Source: Otis tarda
Taxonomy: Eukaryota > Chordata > Aves > Otidiformes > Otididae
Assembly (NCBI GenBank): GCA_026413225.1
Contig: CM048557.1
Span: 45,267,371-45,331,370 of the forward strand
Direction of reading: 5' to 3'
Length of the DNA: 64,000 bases
The notes beneath the pieces were generated by a model. The model did no database searches. It was given only the letters and a program-made list of their open reading frames with translations, and was not told where the DNA came from. Both the position numbers and the translations under genes were made by a program. Numbering within the stretch: the stretch's first letter is position 1; each line of letters opens with the position of its first letter. This document shows positions 11,951-23,900 of the stretch, one piece after another.

Positions 11951-14900
11951 CTCTTATTTAATTCCTCTAGTTGGTTTTCAAACAGTCGCAGGACCGGTGC
12001 GAACGGCGGTAACTGCCGCTGATAGTAACTAAGCCAGCTGCTTCAGTCAGAGCTGGGGCTGCCCTTGGCCAGGTGGTTTCTGTCTTTTGCTGCCTTCGGG
12101 ACACGTCTTCCCTTTAAATAGCAAACGTGCCTGGCTTTATGCACACGCGCGTGTTCCTACCTGCAGGAGGAAAGAGATCGCTTCTCTTGCAGATGACCAG
12201 CTGAAGCCTTAGAGCATGAGATTTGGTTTTGCCCGTCGTGTGAATGTAGGCGAGCAAGTGTTGACAGCTGATGGTAGCGTTGAACGTTTAACTACGTCAC
12301 GCTTCCCCACAGGGCTGCTGCGTGTTAAATGCTTGTCTCTGAGCACCACAAACAGACTTGTGGTTGGAAATATGTCTGTGTGTATAAATCTGCACTATAA
12401 GCAATTTATAACTAACTATATAGTCCTGTTTTATTAAACACGTATGTCGATACAACTTGATTATGCTGCGGTTTTAAATAAGCTTATTTAAGTGGCATTT
12501 TAACAATCTTCAAGCTTTGTCAGCTCTCAGTGGTGCTGTGTAATTGTACAGAACAGGGGAGCAAGCCAGGTGGAGTATTCAAACCTTTTTACAAAACTGG
12601 TCTGCAAATCAGGAGGTTACAGGAGGTTGTAGCTGAGTGCTGGGAAGGGGAGATAACTTTAGTTAACCTATTACACGTACTAGAAAAGTGAGAAGTAACA
12701 ATGGTGGTAGTAGCTTGTTTTCCATTTGGGTAGGGGCGTGGGAAGTGAGTTTTGCTGAAGGGGATAATACAGGCTTTTTGGAGAGACAGAAAAAAATGCC
12801 AGAACTTGGCAAACCTCTGATGGGAGACGTGAGAACAGTAGACGTACAAAATTCAGAAGTGTAGGGCTGAACGGGAGAAGAGTGGAGTCAGCAACAAACA
12901 ACGAGGGTAGGGAAGGGCTGGTTGGATTTTGATGGTCTCATAAAAGAGAGAAAGGTCCTGGATTCATATATGAAGTAGAAGTCATGAATGTGCATCAGTA
13001 GCCTGCGTCTGAGCATGTAAAACTCTGTGAGGGGGAGCAGCTGTTGAAGGATGACCTGAAAAAGTCCAGACAATAGCTAGTCTGAAAAAGGATGGTTTGA
13101 TCAGGAGCCACGTTCAGTGCTGTGAAGTCCTTCTGTTTATTGGGGAAGAGTCTGCAAGGAACATTTTCTTCCCTGTTTGATCCTCCCTGCAGGCTGGAGG
13201 AGCTCTCAGCCTGTCATCTTGGTACTACTTAGTACATCTTACCGCTCAGCATTGTTGCCTCCGTCCCATCTTTGCACCTGCCCTGCCACGCTGTATATAA
13301 TGGTGTTGAGATCCATGAGAGACGTGCAGTGGGGTTTTTCTGTGTAGCGGTGGTTTGCGTTTATCCTTGTCGTTAAAGCAGCAGCTTCCTTGCTTTGAAG
13401 AAGCTGGGGCTGGAGAACCAATTGCTGCATTCACAGTCGTCAGAGCTGCCCAGCACTGGGCTTCTGTTTTGCCTCTGTTGAAATTAGCTGTACCCTGCTG
13501 TTCAGTTACTGTCCTTACCTGAACTGGTCCCTGTTTCCGGTACTGGAGAAGAAATCTGTAGGTATACAGGCTGTATAGCTGATGTATTCCGTAATTTATT
13601 TCAGTGTGTAGTGACCTTCTGGAAGGTGAGGGCTCCTTGAAAGTTGTGGCCTGGGACGCTGTGTGCCAGGGTCACTTTGACATAATAACAGTTATAAAAA
13701 CAATTCTGAGAAGTCATGTGAAACATGGAGGAAAAATTAATCACTTGGTACGTGAGTCACTAGCTAATTAAACCAAGATTTGTTTCCCCAAGTGAAGGCT
13801 GTCTTTTTAAAGTGACCCAAAGTGCTAATGCCAGCTAGCAAAACCTAAATGTTTCCATTTTCACTGAAGAAGCAGGGGGCAGATCGAGCCAGCTGATACC
13901 AGAAACAGGTTCAATCACAGCGATTTCTTCATGGAAAAGGGGAACAGAAAACAACCGCGTCAGGCATCTCCCAGAGCTGCACGTGCATCTCCAAGGTGCT
14001 GTAGTTAAGAGACGGCCACACAGCAGTTCTGCAGAACGCAAGACAGAGGAATCTCACCTTTTGTTAGTGGCTTCCTCCTCACATTAGAGCTCTTTTCCTC
14101 TTTTTGTAACCTAAAAGATGGAAGGGCAGAGCGATACTGATTTCTTTCCTTAATTTTGCAGCAGTTATGGAACACACACTTGGCACCTCTCATGAAAAAG
14201 AGCTGCAGATGTGTTTTCTCACAACGATTTATTTTAGGACAGGGCTTCTAAACTTTTTTTTTTTTTTAAACCTTACAGTAAACTGGTCCTGAACAAATAA
14301 AATTGACTGTTTCTCTTCAGTCTGAGGGTGTTCCTCTTTCTTAAGAAGTTATTTTCTGGGATGCTAGGAATACCTTTAACCACTTTTTATAAGCACCCAG
14401 GAAAACATTAATGGGCAGAAAGGAGTTCAGTTCTCTTGATATTTTATTTGTGATTGACTTCATGTTATCTGGGTCACTGGAAAGCAAGAAGAATTTGATC
14501 ACTGTGGGAACTGACATATATGCTGAGGATTGTGGTGCTGTAGATGCTTGACCAAGCAGAGTTCAGTTGAAGTTTGTCTTACTGATCCCAGCTTAGGGCT
14601 GCCTCTGCACAAGCCAGATCTGAGCTAGCAGGGGGCCAGTGCTACACCAAGATTAAGCATTGTAGCGTTCAGAATGACTCTGCAAAGTCTGCACGGCGCT
14701 CCCTGCTTTCCCTTCCCCAGCCAGATCTGGGGCAGGGGCTCCAGCAGGCCTTAGCAGCAAGTCAGCCTGGCTGCCTGCATCCTCAGCACAGTGAATCATA
14801 ACCCTGTTGAACTGCCCATTGATCATTAACTGTGCATTAATATCCAAGAAGCCAAATTCCCCAGGAAGTTTGGATAATTACACTGCCAAGGGGTCAATCC

Positions 14901-17900
14901 CAGGCCTGTTAGTAGTTTTGATGATATGAAGTGTTCACAATGTCTTTTTGCATGCTACAGCTCTCGGTCCTGTAGATGATGTGACAACCTTAAATCTCTC
15001 TTTGGTCCTTGATCTCTTATGTTGTCTTATCTCACACAGCTCCACAAATTATTTTGATATATAAGATCAGTTGTATCCCATCCTGCTTGGTCTGGTGAAG
15101 CTGAAGTCAAGGCGTATACACAGACACTGAAGATGTAGCTGAAATATGATTGTTACCTCTTAACGTTAGCTGCTGGATAAGGGTGCTTTGAGCTGTTGAG
15201 TGGCTGTTGTTCCAAACCAGTCAACCGCATTTTAGTCATGGTTACTGTGGTATGTTCCTATAGCTTTTAAAGAGTTCTTAGGTTCAATGCTAGATAAATG
15301 TGTAATAGCATTAGGGAAAGTAACTGGAATATCTTGAAATGTCTTTTACTTTTGATAAATGTTATGCTGAGCTAGGAATGCAGTCAATGATTACATGGGT
15401 GTGAAGTGAAACATCACCAGAAGGTGGAATTCCTGTCTCAGTGAAAGCAGTAAAAATTCTGCCATCGAGGGAAATTCTGGCCTTCTGGAGTTCAAAGGCT
15501 CCATAGCCTTAAAACTAACAAACAAACAAACAAACAAAAAAAACCCCTGAATGCTGCATTCATGACTGGGATGTTTTTGTCCAGTAGCTACCCTTGACCT
15601 TCTCATGCATGGCAGATTTTAGTGTTCCTTCTTAAAGAGGAAACTGTGCATGAGAAGGTCAAAACAGCTGGAGCCACAACTGAAAACCAAGTGCATCAGG
15701 TTTGATATCGCTCCAAAGAAAGCATCCTGGAAGGAGGCAAAGCAAAGAGAAGAGTGTAGATGCTCTCCCAATCTGCCACTCTTGCACACTCTGGGAAAGT
15801 ATCGTGTCTGCAGTCTGGAGCATGGGAACGGTGGGTCCTGTCTCTGATCCAGGTCTTGTGGGGAAACTGAAGTCCTTCTAGGGTCTGTCTTTTTGCAATA
15901 CTGATAGTTCCTCTTCTCTCTGACAGGGGAACTGTACTCTGGCAAGATGCTCTCTATCTGGTGAGTCTTACACTTTTATTTCATTTCAAACTACCTAGAC
16001 AGAACAGAGCTGATGATGAAAACTGGTGATAGGTTTGATTGGGGTTTATTTCTGTCAGACACGTAATGAAGACGCAGTTGGTGAAATGAGCTCTGTTTCC
16101 ATGTGAGTGCCTCCCTTGCCTAATGTACATGGTGCTCGATCCTTTTGGCTCTGGTGGAGATTTCACAGCAGCAGTACAGTGTATTTCAAGCATTGCAGTG
16201 CTTGAAACGCACACTGTTGCAGAGCCTAGCTCTTTAATAAACTCCTTTGAACATGATAGGTGAATGTTAAGTGACATGTCAAATCTAGTATGCCTGTGAA
16301 CTTTTCTTCGGTGCTTAAACTAGATTTTCCCAGAGCTCTGTTTTTTCTAGCTGTCCTGTGTTTATACAGCATTACGTCACTAGCTTCTCATTCCACTTTG
16401 AGAAACCAGTTAAATCTGCTTACCTCTTCCGGTTTCTAGCGTTCCAATATTAGCTCTTTAGTAGGGGATGGGGATGGTGTCAAAATTGTATTGCTTTTTT
16501 AAAAATCAAGTGGGGAAAATGATTCTTCCTTCTGACATTGTGTAATTGAGATAATTATGTTCTCCAGTTACGATGGTGACTCTCTTTAAGATCAGTCTGG
16601 AAAACTGCCCAGTGCCCTGAAAGAGGCAAAGGATAGGAGTTCAGTTTGAAATAAAAATTGCAGTGTCAGGGCATGTGAGCAGTGTGGGAACGGGACAGTG
16701 GGGTATGTGAAACTGAGAAGCTATGCAAGTACCTCCCTGCTGTGAGTTTTGGAAAAGAAGTGTTCTTGGGACAGGGAGTGGACAGAAAAGAGGGATGATG
16801 GTGGCTTGCTACTCTGCCCACACCCTGTTTTCTTTCTTTTTTCCCTTCCTTGCCTGTCCGTGCGACCGTGAGGCTCCCTGGGGGTGTCTCTTAGGGGACT
16901 AATGCCCTGTTAGGAACTCCTGTTAGGAACCCCTTTGTATTAGTGAGCATAACTCAGCAGCAACTGAGGTTTTAGCAGTCCTGGAGGTGTCCCTTGTAGC
17001 TGTTGCTTTGTCCTTTTCAAAGTGATTCTTACTAGCTTTGAGGTCAAGATATAACTTTTTCCCATCTCTGTAAGTCTAGATGAAGACAAGACCACTGTTT
17101 TTGGCAACCTCTGGGCAGGTTTGATGGCGCTGAGATGCCTCTGTGTGGCTTTATTCCCCATTTAGCCCCAAGCTTCTCTCAGAGTGTACAGTGGTGTCAT
17201 CTGCACTGTCTCACCTGACAGGGACACTTGAGGGGCTGGACAGCTGGACAACGTTCCTGTGGGGTAACACCGTTCTCATTCACAGGTGTGGCTGGGAGTC
17301 AGGGACTGGCTTATACCAACAGCAGGAAGCTTGTGTAAGTATCCCCAGAAAAGCTGTGATGTGAAGAGGCTGGGGCTGCTCTAGCCCCGATAAAATTTGG
17401 GGGGTGGGAGGAGGAATATGGTTGGCTGTCATAAAATCCCTGCACACGTTGTAGGAGCGTGGAGCTAGCCCTAACAAACTGTAGTTTTTTCAGGGCAGAA
17501 ACCATGGCATGCTTAAAGAAAATAAGCTTTGTTTGGAACCAGACAGGGAAGGGACAGGAATGAGGAGACTGATGATAAAGGGGTCTCTACCCTTTGGTTA
17601 TCTGGCAAGTCTTGTTTGCTATATGGCGGCCTCCTCAAAGGACTTCCGTCAGGAGAAGTGGGATGGTTCAGGGAACTGTTGTTCGTATGGCAAGGTTTGC
17701 GTTGCTGAGGTGATTTAGTGAAAATGTATTTGGAAAAATAACCTTAAGAGTGCATCCATAAAAGCCTGAAATGCTGGTCTGTTTGCACCAAGTAGCCTGT
17801 GTTAGAGGAAATACTAAAGCACATTTGCTTCAGGTTTCCACATGTGGTGTCAGTAGGTATAAAAAACATCCTTTGGAATGTTTGGGATTGCCACCGCCCT

Positions 17901-20900
17901 GGGAGGGGATGTGGTGGAGAGAAATAGATGTCTCTTGGATGTGTTGCCATAGGTGATTTATGGTCTTTTCTTTTTTTTTTTTTTTTTTTTGAGCAATCTG
18001 GCAACTCCTGTAGAGGTGACAATCTTGATCTAGAGTTTAAAAATGCTTACTGTTCTAGTCTTGGGCATAGGGTGAGCTGGCTAGGTCAGCCTTTTATCAG
18101 TATTTAAACCACAGGAGTTTCGTTGAGTTGTTCCCTTAAATTAAAATTTCATAAATGTCAGTTTTCAATGAGTTTCTGAGAGCTCTACTGATAGTGAGCT
18201 GTAATGTTTCCATTCTTCGTGGGATTGTTGCAGCCTGAACATTAAGTAGGAGTCCCTTGGAAAAAATATATCAGAAAGCTGAGCAACCTTTCAGATCAGT
18301 TAAGCAAATGTAAATTCTGTACTTGAGCTTAGTGCCAGCAGCCTGCAGAGGAAAGTACTTCTGTGTTCTTATCTTTCTCTCTTTCTGCAGAGTAAATAGC
18401 TCCAGTGTCTTCACTGTCCGTTACTTCAGAACCACTGCAGTACGTAGTAAGTAAAAAGTCAGGAGTCAGCAGAATTACTCTTGTGCTACCTGTTGCTGTC
18501 CTGACGACAGCTGAAGCTCTCTCTTTCATCCTTGGTCTAGGCCCACTGCTGTCCTGCCTCGAGGGATGGCTGAGGGTTTGTGTCCCGGGGCCCTGAAGAT
18601 TTTGTCTGGCATTCCTGTTACGATGTGATGTTCAGTCAGACAGGAATTTCTCTTGTGTTTAGGTGTTAATCAGTGTGGAAGCAAAAAGGCCAACATTTGA
18701 TATCTGTTGACCTACCCCCACTAGCAGAGTCCTGATGACAAGAACGGAGCAATGCTGTAGGTTTTGAGCTCTGAATGCGTTCAAGTCTTGTCTGTCTCTC
18801 TCACAGGGGATGACGTGGTTACGGTGAACACACCAGCCTTTGCAGAGTCAGTCACAGAAGGAGATGTCAGGTGGGAGAAAGGTAAGTGATTGCCTCTTCC
18901 CTGAAATTATTGGCACCGTTGCTGCTGCACTGGACAGCTCGGGGATGGATTGTAGTTCACTGGCTGACAGCCTGCTCTGTGCCTTCAGTCTGAGACAGTT
19001 AATTGCAGTTCTCCTAAGGGGTAAGAACTGAAGTTACTACTTTGGCACCTCTGTGTCACGGGTGATGTTGGGTGAAGGGTGATTTCTAAACTGGAATCAG
19101 ACTCTGTGCAGCAGATTGTTTGAGCTAGACTTTCCTTTAGAAGTTATGAAGAACGGGGGTGAGAAAATCCTGGGTTAGTGGGGGAGACAACTGTAGGTTA
19201 AGAGGGGAGGCTGGAGCACACCTCCCTCCTCACAGCGGTCTTCATATCTATCATTCAGCTGTTGGAGACACAGTGGCGGAAGATGAAGTGGTGTGTGAGA
19301 TTGAAACAGACAAGGTATGAGTTTTCTGGACCAAAAATTTTTCTAGTTCTGTAGCAGGTACCCTGTAAGGCTCCTCTCCCGCTAGGAGCTTCTAGAGCCT
19401 GCAGGCCTTGCCTGTGTCTCCTGTTCTCTTCATGGAGAAAAGCTTTTCTCATCTAGTATGAAAGCTGGCTGTGCCTTAAGTGAGAATTCTTTGATAACTC
19501 TTTCTTCCTCATACATTTGTTTAAGCATCAGCGGTGCTGATGTATGTTGGAGCTGCAATTCCACTCCTCCTTCCAATTTCGGTGCTCTAAGCTTTGAAAC
19601 CTGTTTGTATTTAAACAGAGGAGAAATCTGCAGAGCCATAGAATGTCTTCAGATTGTTTTAAATTTTGCTTTTAAGTTTATTCACTCCTTTAAGGACTTT
19701 TAAGCTTTGAAGTTCTTGCTAAAACTGCCTGCCAAGTTCTGCTTCTGGTGTTGCTGTCAGGAAGATGCTGTCAGTAGGTCAATTCTTGATTCTACCTTGG
19801 AGCAGGAAGATCAGGCTATATGTTACGCTACTAGCACCTCCTAAAACTTCTAAATATTGGCAAAAAAAATCCAATGGAGAGTGTGAACACCAGTACAAAT
19901 GGTGCGAGACAGAGCTGCTGTCTGTGCCAAATTACAACATGTATCTGCGCATATTGACATATTCTCTTGGATGCTTGTTCTCCATCCAGTGTTTGGGGAA
20001 AATTCACTGGTTTTCCTTTTTGCAGACATCAGTGCAAGTTCCAGCCCCAGCAGCTGGTGTGATTGAAGCCCTTCTGGTACCTGATGGTGGCAAAGTGGAA
20101 GGGGGTACACCTCTGTTCAAACTCAGGAAAACTGGAGGTAAGTCAGGCACGTATAACTTGCACAGGCCTTCCTATTTCCACCAACCTTTTTGTGAAGATG
20201 GAAGCAAGGCATTTAGAGGGATCCTGAGAGTAGTTAAGTGTTTTCTCCATCTGTCTCTGTAGCTGGCAGAAAACATTTCTATCCTGTTGTCCATTAGAAA
20301 AGCATAATTTTAGTCCTTCTGAGGGGCAAACTTTCCTTTTGCTCCCTCTGGAGGAGACTGCAGCTCTGAGCTAAAATTACTTGAGAATTCCCTTGATACA
20401 ACTTAATTCTCCACCCTCTTCTCTTTAGCATCCAGTCTCCTGCACATTGAGGAGATCTAGGGTGTTGATGAGTAAAACGCTTTCATCATGGGGTCCTCTT
20501 GTGGTGGTTCCTATCAGTTCAGTAGCGCTGAGAACATAAGGGCACTCGCTGGAGAGTTTACTTCTGTCAAGTTGGTTAGACTCAGAGATCCCTGTCATTG
20601 CCCTTACCATGGTTCTTCCTTGTTTTTCAGCTGCTCCTGCCAAGGCCAAACCAGCAGCAGCTCCTTCTCCTCCTCCTGCAGCCCCTGAACCTGTAGCTGC
20701 GGCTGCTCCGCCCCCTGCTGCAGCACCAATTCCCACTACAATGCCACCAGTGCCGCCTGTGTCAGCTCAGCCCATCGACAGCAAACCAGGTGAGGCAGCC
20801 GTTTTCTCCTATTTTCAAGCCTCCCTTCCTTGGACAGAGTGTGTAAGGGTAAAGACGACAATCAATCTGACATTTACAGTGAAGGCCTCCCCGCATTATT

Positions 20901-23900
20901 GCCCAGACTGGAGAGCTCAGCTATGCCTGGTACCTGTGCAGCCCAATCCAAGACTGCTTCCATGTTGCGTTGCTTGATCAAGGAGCTCAAACGGGCTTTC
21001 TACCTCAGGGCGTTGTGATTAAGCCCTGGCTTCCCTTTTTGACTAATGTGTTCTTTACCCTCAGTGTCTGCGGTGAAGCCAGCTGCAGCCCCAGCGGCAG
21101 CCCCTCCTGGGGAGGCAGTGCCCAGCAAAGGTGCCAGATCAGAGCATAGGGTAAGCTGTGGGAATAGGGGCCTTGCCAGCCCTTCTGTTGCTGGGTGACA
21201 ACTTCTTCTGGCATAAGCCTTGAGCTTTCCAAATGTGTCCATGTCTGCCTGTTCACACCCAACTCGGTGGAGCTGTGACAAATGGGGAAATGCTCTACAT
21301 GAGGCCACCTCCTAGGCGGGGAGTGGAGGAGGAAGAGCCAGGTCCAATTTGAGACAGGTCTTTTCTAGGCAAAGGTCTTGTCTTGAACTCTCCTGACTGC
21401 GCACAGAAGGGCAGATCTCTGCTTGGTCTGTCCGCAAACTCTCAGCAAAGGACTGAGGCTGCCACACCTGCGTTGTGCATTCTTACGAGAATATGGTTGA
21501 GTAGCCTGCTTTCTTAACTGTCTTACTCTTCTCACATTAGCCTAATGCTGGAAACTGTGTGGTGTGTTGAGCTGGGAAGCTCCATAGTGAAATAACTCCT
21601 CAGTCTGTCATGCTCCTCAGGAAGACCTGGAGTCAAAACCTAGGAGTCAAAACCTAGGCATCCACTACTAGTCAACCAGATGGCAAGAAGCAGTGCCTTT
21701 TGAGTTTCTTCTGCATTTTGCCCCTTGTATGAACTTGAGGCAGCTTCTGGTTATGTCTTTGTAATTTTCAGGTGAAAATGAATAGGATGCGTCAGCGTAT
21801 TGCTCAGCGGCTGAAAGAGGCTCAGAATACTTGTGCCATGCTGACCACTTTCAATGAGATTGATATGAGGTAAGGAGAAGACCTCTCTTTTCCTTTACAA
21901 GTAGAAATAGATGCAGGCAGTCATCTCTAAACAGCAGCCAAGACCTTGCTAATTCTTCTTGGAGAGATTGGCAACATGTCTTTTGGGACCCCTTTCTTAG
22001 GTGTGTACCACTGTCTGCGCAGCTTCATCAGGGCCCTGTTGGTGTTGTGGCGTGAGGGGTACGTAGCTTCCTAACAGCCTGACATTCCTCAGGAGTCATC
22101 TGCTGCTTGTAAAAGGGCCAACCTGGTTCCTCATCTGTGTGGTTCTTGATTGAGGACTGGTAGATATTGAGCAGAAGAGCAGGAGTGACTTATAGTGGCT
22201 GTTAGGAGACACCAAAGATGGAGCATCTGCTTTCTGCCACCCTACCAGGTTACTGCTGTTGGAAGTGGGCATATTTAGCTTCCCATGAGGTGGTTCCCCA
22301 GAGCTCATCAGCTTTTCAGGTGAGCAGTACGTAGGCCCTTGCTGTCGGATGGTGCAGCTTTCCAGAGACAGACCTGCATCCTTCCCCATCCCCTCCAGGC
22401 AGGTGTGAGTCTCCTGACTCAAGTGCTTGCACGGACTGAGTGCACTAATGGCTTTGAAGGGTGAGCAGCTTATGTTACAGTGCATTAAGGGGAAATTGTG
22501 CCCAAATCAAATTGCCTTGTGAAATCCTATTCTGCTCCTTAAGACAAAACTTGTAAATATTTGGGTCTCAGAACAATAAGGTTGGCAAAATAGTCTTGAT
22601 TGGAGGGGAAGTGCTGCAGCTTTATCTCCTCTCAGAGGCTCATTGAGGTGTCGCTTTACCCTGGCCTCGGGCTCTCATTGCATCTGGTAATCTGGTTTGG
22701 ATTGATTGCTGTGAGGTTGACTTGTGAGGGCCTGTGCTGGGGCCTCCTGCTTCCCACAGGGGGTCAGTGTCTAAAAGGAGGAAGCCATAATGAGCCAGTT
22801 TCATAGCAAACCTTGTCCTCATTGCTGCAGTCCTTGTGTCTTGGGAGGCACTAATGTCTTTGGGCGGTAATCCTAGCCCTAAACAAGGTTAGGTGCAGGA
22901 AAACAAACACTCTAAACCATGGAGACCCCTGCCCCTTGCTGAAACTGTCTCTTCAAAGACACGAGGGCTGTGGAGGGGGGAGGGATGGTCCGTGCAATGC
23001 CACCACATCTGGTATTAGCTTGGAATAGGCAGAGCTTGTAGCCACAGCTTGGTTGAGTTTTTGTAAATGGCCTCAGTTCTGATAAATAGATGCAGTGGAG
23101 AAACGTGGTTAGTCTGGTTGAGGGCTGTGGGTGGGCTGGCACCTGCTACCATAGCACCTGGAAAGATTTCTTTCATATTCACTCAACTCCCAAAGCCAAA
23201 GAGTTGGGTACGGAGGCATCATTGTATTGGCTGGCACTGGACTTGCACAATGGTTAGTCTTTTCCCTTGATTACCACATGCATCTTTTCTGCCCTTGGCA
23301 TTTCCTATTTTTTCACCCTTCCAGGGTTGTCCCAGCCACAGCTGGAGCTGCTGTCTGCAGTGCCACCAGTGGTATTGGTAGCGATGTCTCCAGAGAATCA
23401 GTGGCAACGTCAGGCCTAAGCAGGAAATATTCCGTGCCTCGTCTTGCTTTTGTGTTTGGCAGTGTGGGCCACACAGATTAACCCTGTCCTGTTGAGTTTG
23501 TGGTCCAGGACCAGTTCCTGTATGATCCTTTGGCAGGGTCCTTGGAGCCACCCTCAGCCCATTTCACCTGTGACATTTGAAGAATTTTTCAGCAGACTTG
23601 GGGTTTGCCAGTTGGTGGTGCAGATTTGGAGTCCTTGGGGCTGGCACTGAAATCTGTTACGGAGTGAGGGAACAGTGTTTTCTTGGACTCCGTGCTGACC
23701 AGCGTTTCATGTGTTTTGCAGCAACATCCGGGAGATGAGAGCAATGCACAAGGATCCCTTCCTGAAAAAGCACAACCTGAAGCTAGGTTTCATGTCAGCT
23801 TTTGTGAAAGCTGCAGCTTTTGCTCTGCAGGACCAGCCCGTTGTGAATGCAGGTGAGTGGTGACCCTTGCTGGCGCATTGCACATCTCAGCAGTGAATGT

